Shown here piece after piece: positions 63,660 through 64,000 of a stretch of 64,000 bases of DNA. Every line of letters starts with the position of its first letter. The stretch's first letter is position 1. The notes beneath the pieces are model-generated. The model ran no database searches. It worked only from the letters and a program-made list of their open reading frames with translations, and had not been told where the DNA came from. Source of the DNA: JAAURB01 sp049649525 (GTDB taxonomy: Bacteria; Cyanobacteriota; Cyanobacteriia; Cyanobacteriales; Microcoleaceae); the NCBI GenBank assembly GCA_049649525.1, contig JBARZE010000038.1:124001-188000 (forward strand). Direction: 5' to 3'. A program made the translations under genes and the position numbers.

Positions 63660-64000
63660 TTGATTAATCATCGTCCCCGTCCTCAGTACTGCAACAAGCA
63701 CAGCACTCAAACTCTTCAGCAAGGATTAGAAGAATATTACGACATAAATCCCAGTATTACTGACCCAAGGGGTTTACCACCAAAATTCGCCCAAATTTTG
63801 TTAGCACATGATGTTTCTCATGTTGTCCTGGGTTGCGACACCAATATGTATGACGAAATTAAATTATTACCATTAAGCTTTTGGACAAGTGATTTTAAGT
63901 TTGGTGATTACATACGTACCCGCAAAGACCCAAAAATTAGACCAGCAATAGATATCATGTATGATGATTTAGTTAAACAGCATGGGGTTGTATGGCTGTA
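63660..64000 (+). CDS. Coq4-like protein (5' part, cut by window end)
   Basis: From TTG 63660 (start uncertain, no clear ribosome-binding site) the frame is open to the window end. It contains HDVSHVVLGCDTNMYDE, i.e. HDxxH followed 11 residues later by Glu, the zinc-ligand motif of Coq4. Preceding LPPKFAQILLA and following IKLLPLSFW fit that fold. Coq4 organises quinone biosynthesis in eukaryotes; bacterial relatives are poorly characterised. Regulated probably by the adjacent TetR protein. Confidence 0.6.
   Translation, partial: MINHRPRPQYCNKHSTQTLQQGLEEYYDINPSITDPRGLPPKFAQILLAHDVSHVVLGCDTNMYDEIKLLPLSFWTSDFKFGDYIRTRKDPKIRPAIDIMYDDLVKQHGVVWL

Overview
The window looks like the chromosome of a filamentous, bloom- or mat-forming cyanobacterium of the Oscillatoriales (Planktothrix/Limnoraphis/Microcoleus-like). 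This is inferred from AT-rich DNA with scattered HIP1 octamers (gcgatcgc), a GUN4-domain protein, the cyanobacterial division protein Ftn2/ZipN, a cyAbrB regulator, XisH/XisI, DUF29 and several Uma2 genes, short heptamer repeats, and dispersed palindromic repeats. No tRNA, rRNA or CRISPR array was found.

Layout. 1-6.6 kb: tail of a TPR gene, a large TPR/OGT-like (SPINDLY, GT41) glycosyltransferase, a methyltransferase/kinase-like/GT4 fusion and an Uma2 nuclease. 6.7-9.2 kb: a small mobile/toxin-antitoxin patch with a truncated UPF0175 antitoxin, an intact tnpB element, a VapB-like antitoxin tail and the overlapping pair xisH-xisI. 9.2-12.2 kb: a second TPR/GT41 transferase next to a type IV pilin. 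12.2-15.5 kb: two nearly identical Uma2 genes beside a methyltransferase, with a decayed copy of that methyltransferase's 3' end in front. 15.6-19.5 kb: a cupin and a trehalose synthase/maltokinase fusion. 20-26.7 kb: a methyltransferase, a membrane-anchored Slt70-like lytic transglycosylase, DUF29 and a one-polypeptide MmeI-type restriction-modification enzyme followed by a 2 x 103 bp tandem repeat. 26.9-31.4 kb: a lipoprotein CHAT protease, tatC, a GUN4-domain gene and a dead tnpB abutting it.

31.5-47.4 kb is mainly housekeeping: ftn2/zipN, pdhA, purA, pepP, cyAbrB, an Rrf2 regulator, cbiB, pyrR, nnr, a Ycf29/Rre1-like response regulator, a polyprenyl-phosphate sugar transferase and cobU. 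cbiB and cobU are both late cobalamin-assembly genes. 47.4-58 kb is a secretion and surface block: a TPR-CHAT protein in an operon with a two-partner-secretion outer-membrane transporter, an RTX protein, moeA, and a vanadium haloperoxidase with an RTX tail. 58.4-64 kb: an unknown conserved gene, tsf and rpsB separated by an abnormal 0.7 kb spacer, a VOC-fold membrane protein, a gamma-glutamylcyclotransferase-like protein, and a TetR regulator divergent from a Coq4-like gene cut by the window end.

The most interesting points are the pilin/GT41 neighbourhood, the TpsB-CHAT operon without a visible TpsA substrate, the RTX-tailed haloperoxidase, the step-by-step decay of the second tnpB (including a short repeat inserted where the catalytic Glu should be), and the repeat-expanded C terminus of ribosomal protein S2. 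Functions come from reading motifs by eye; no database search was run.
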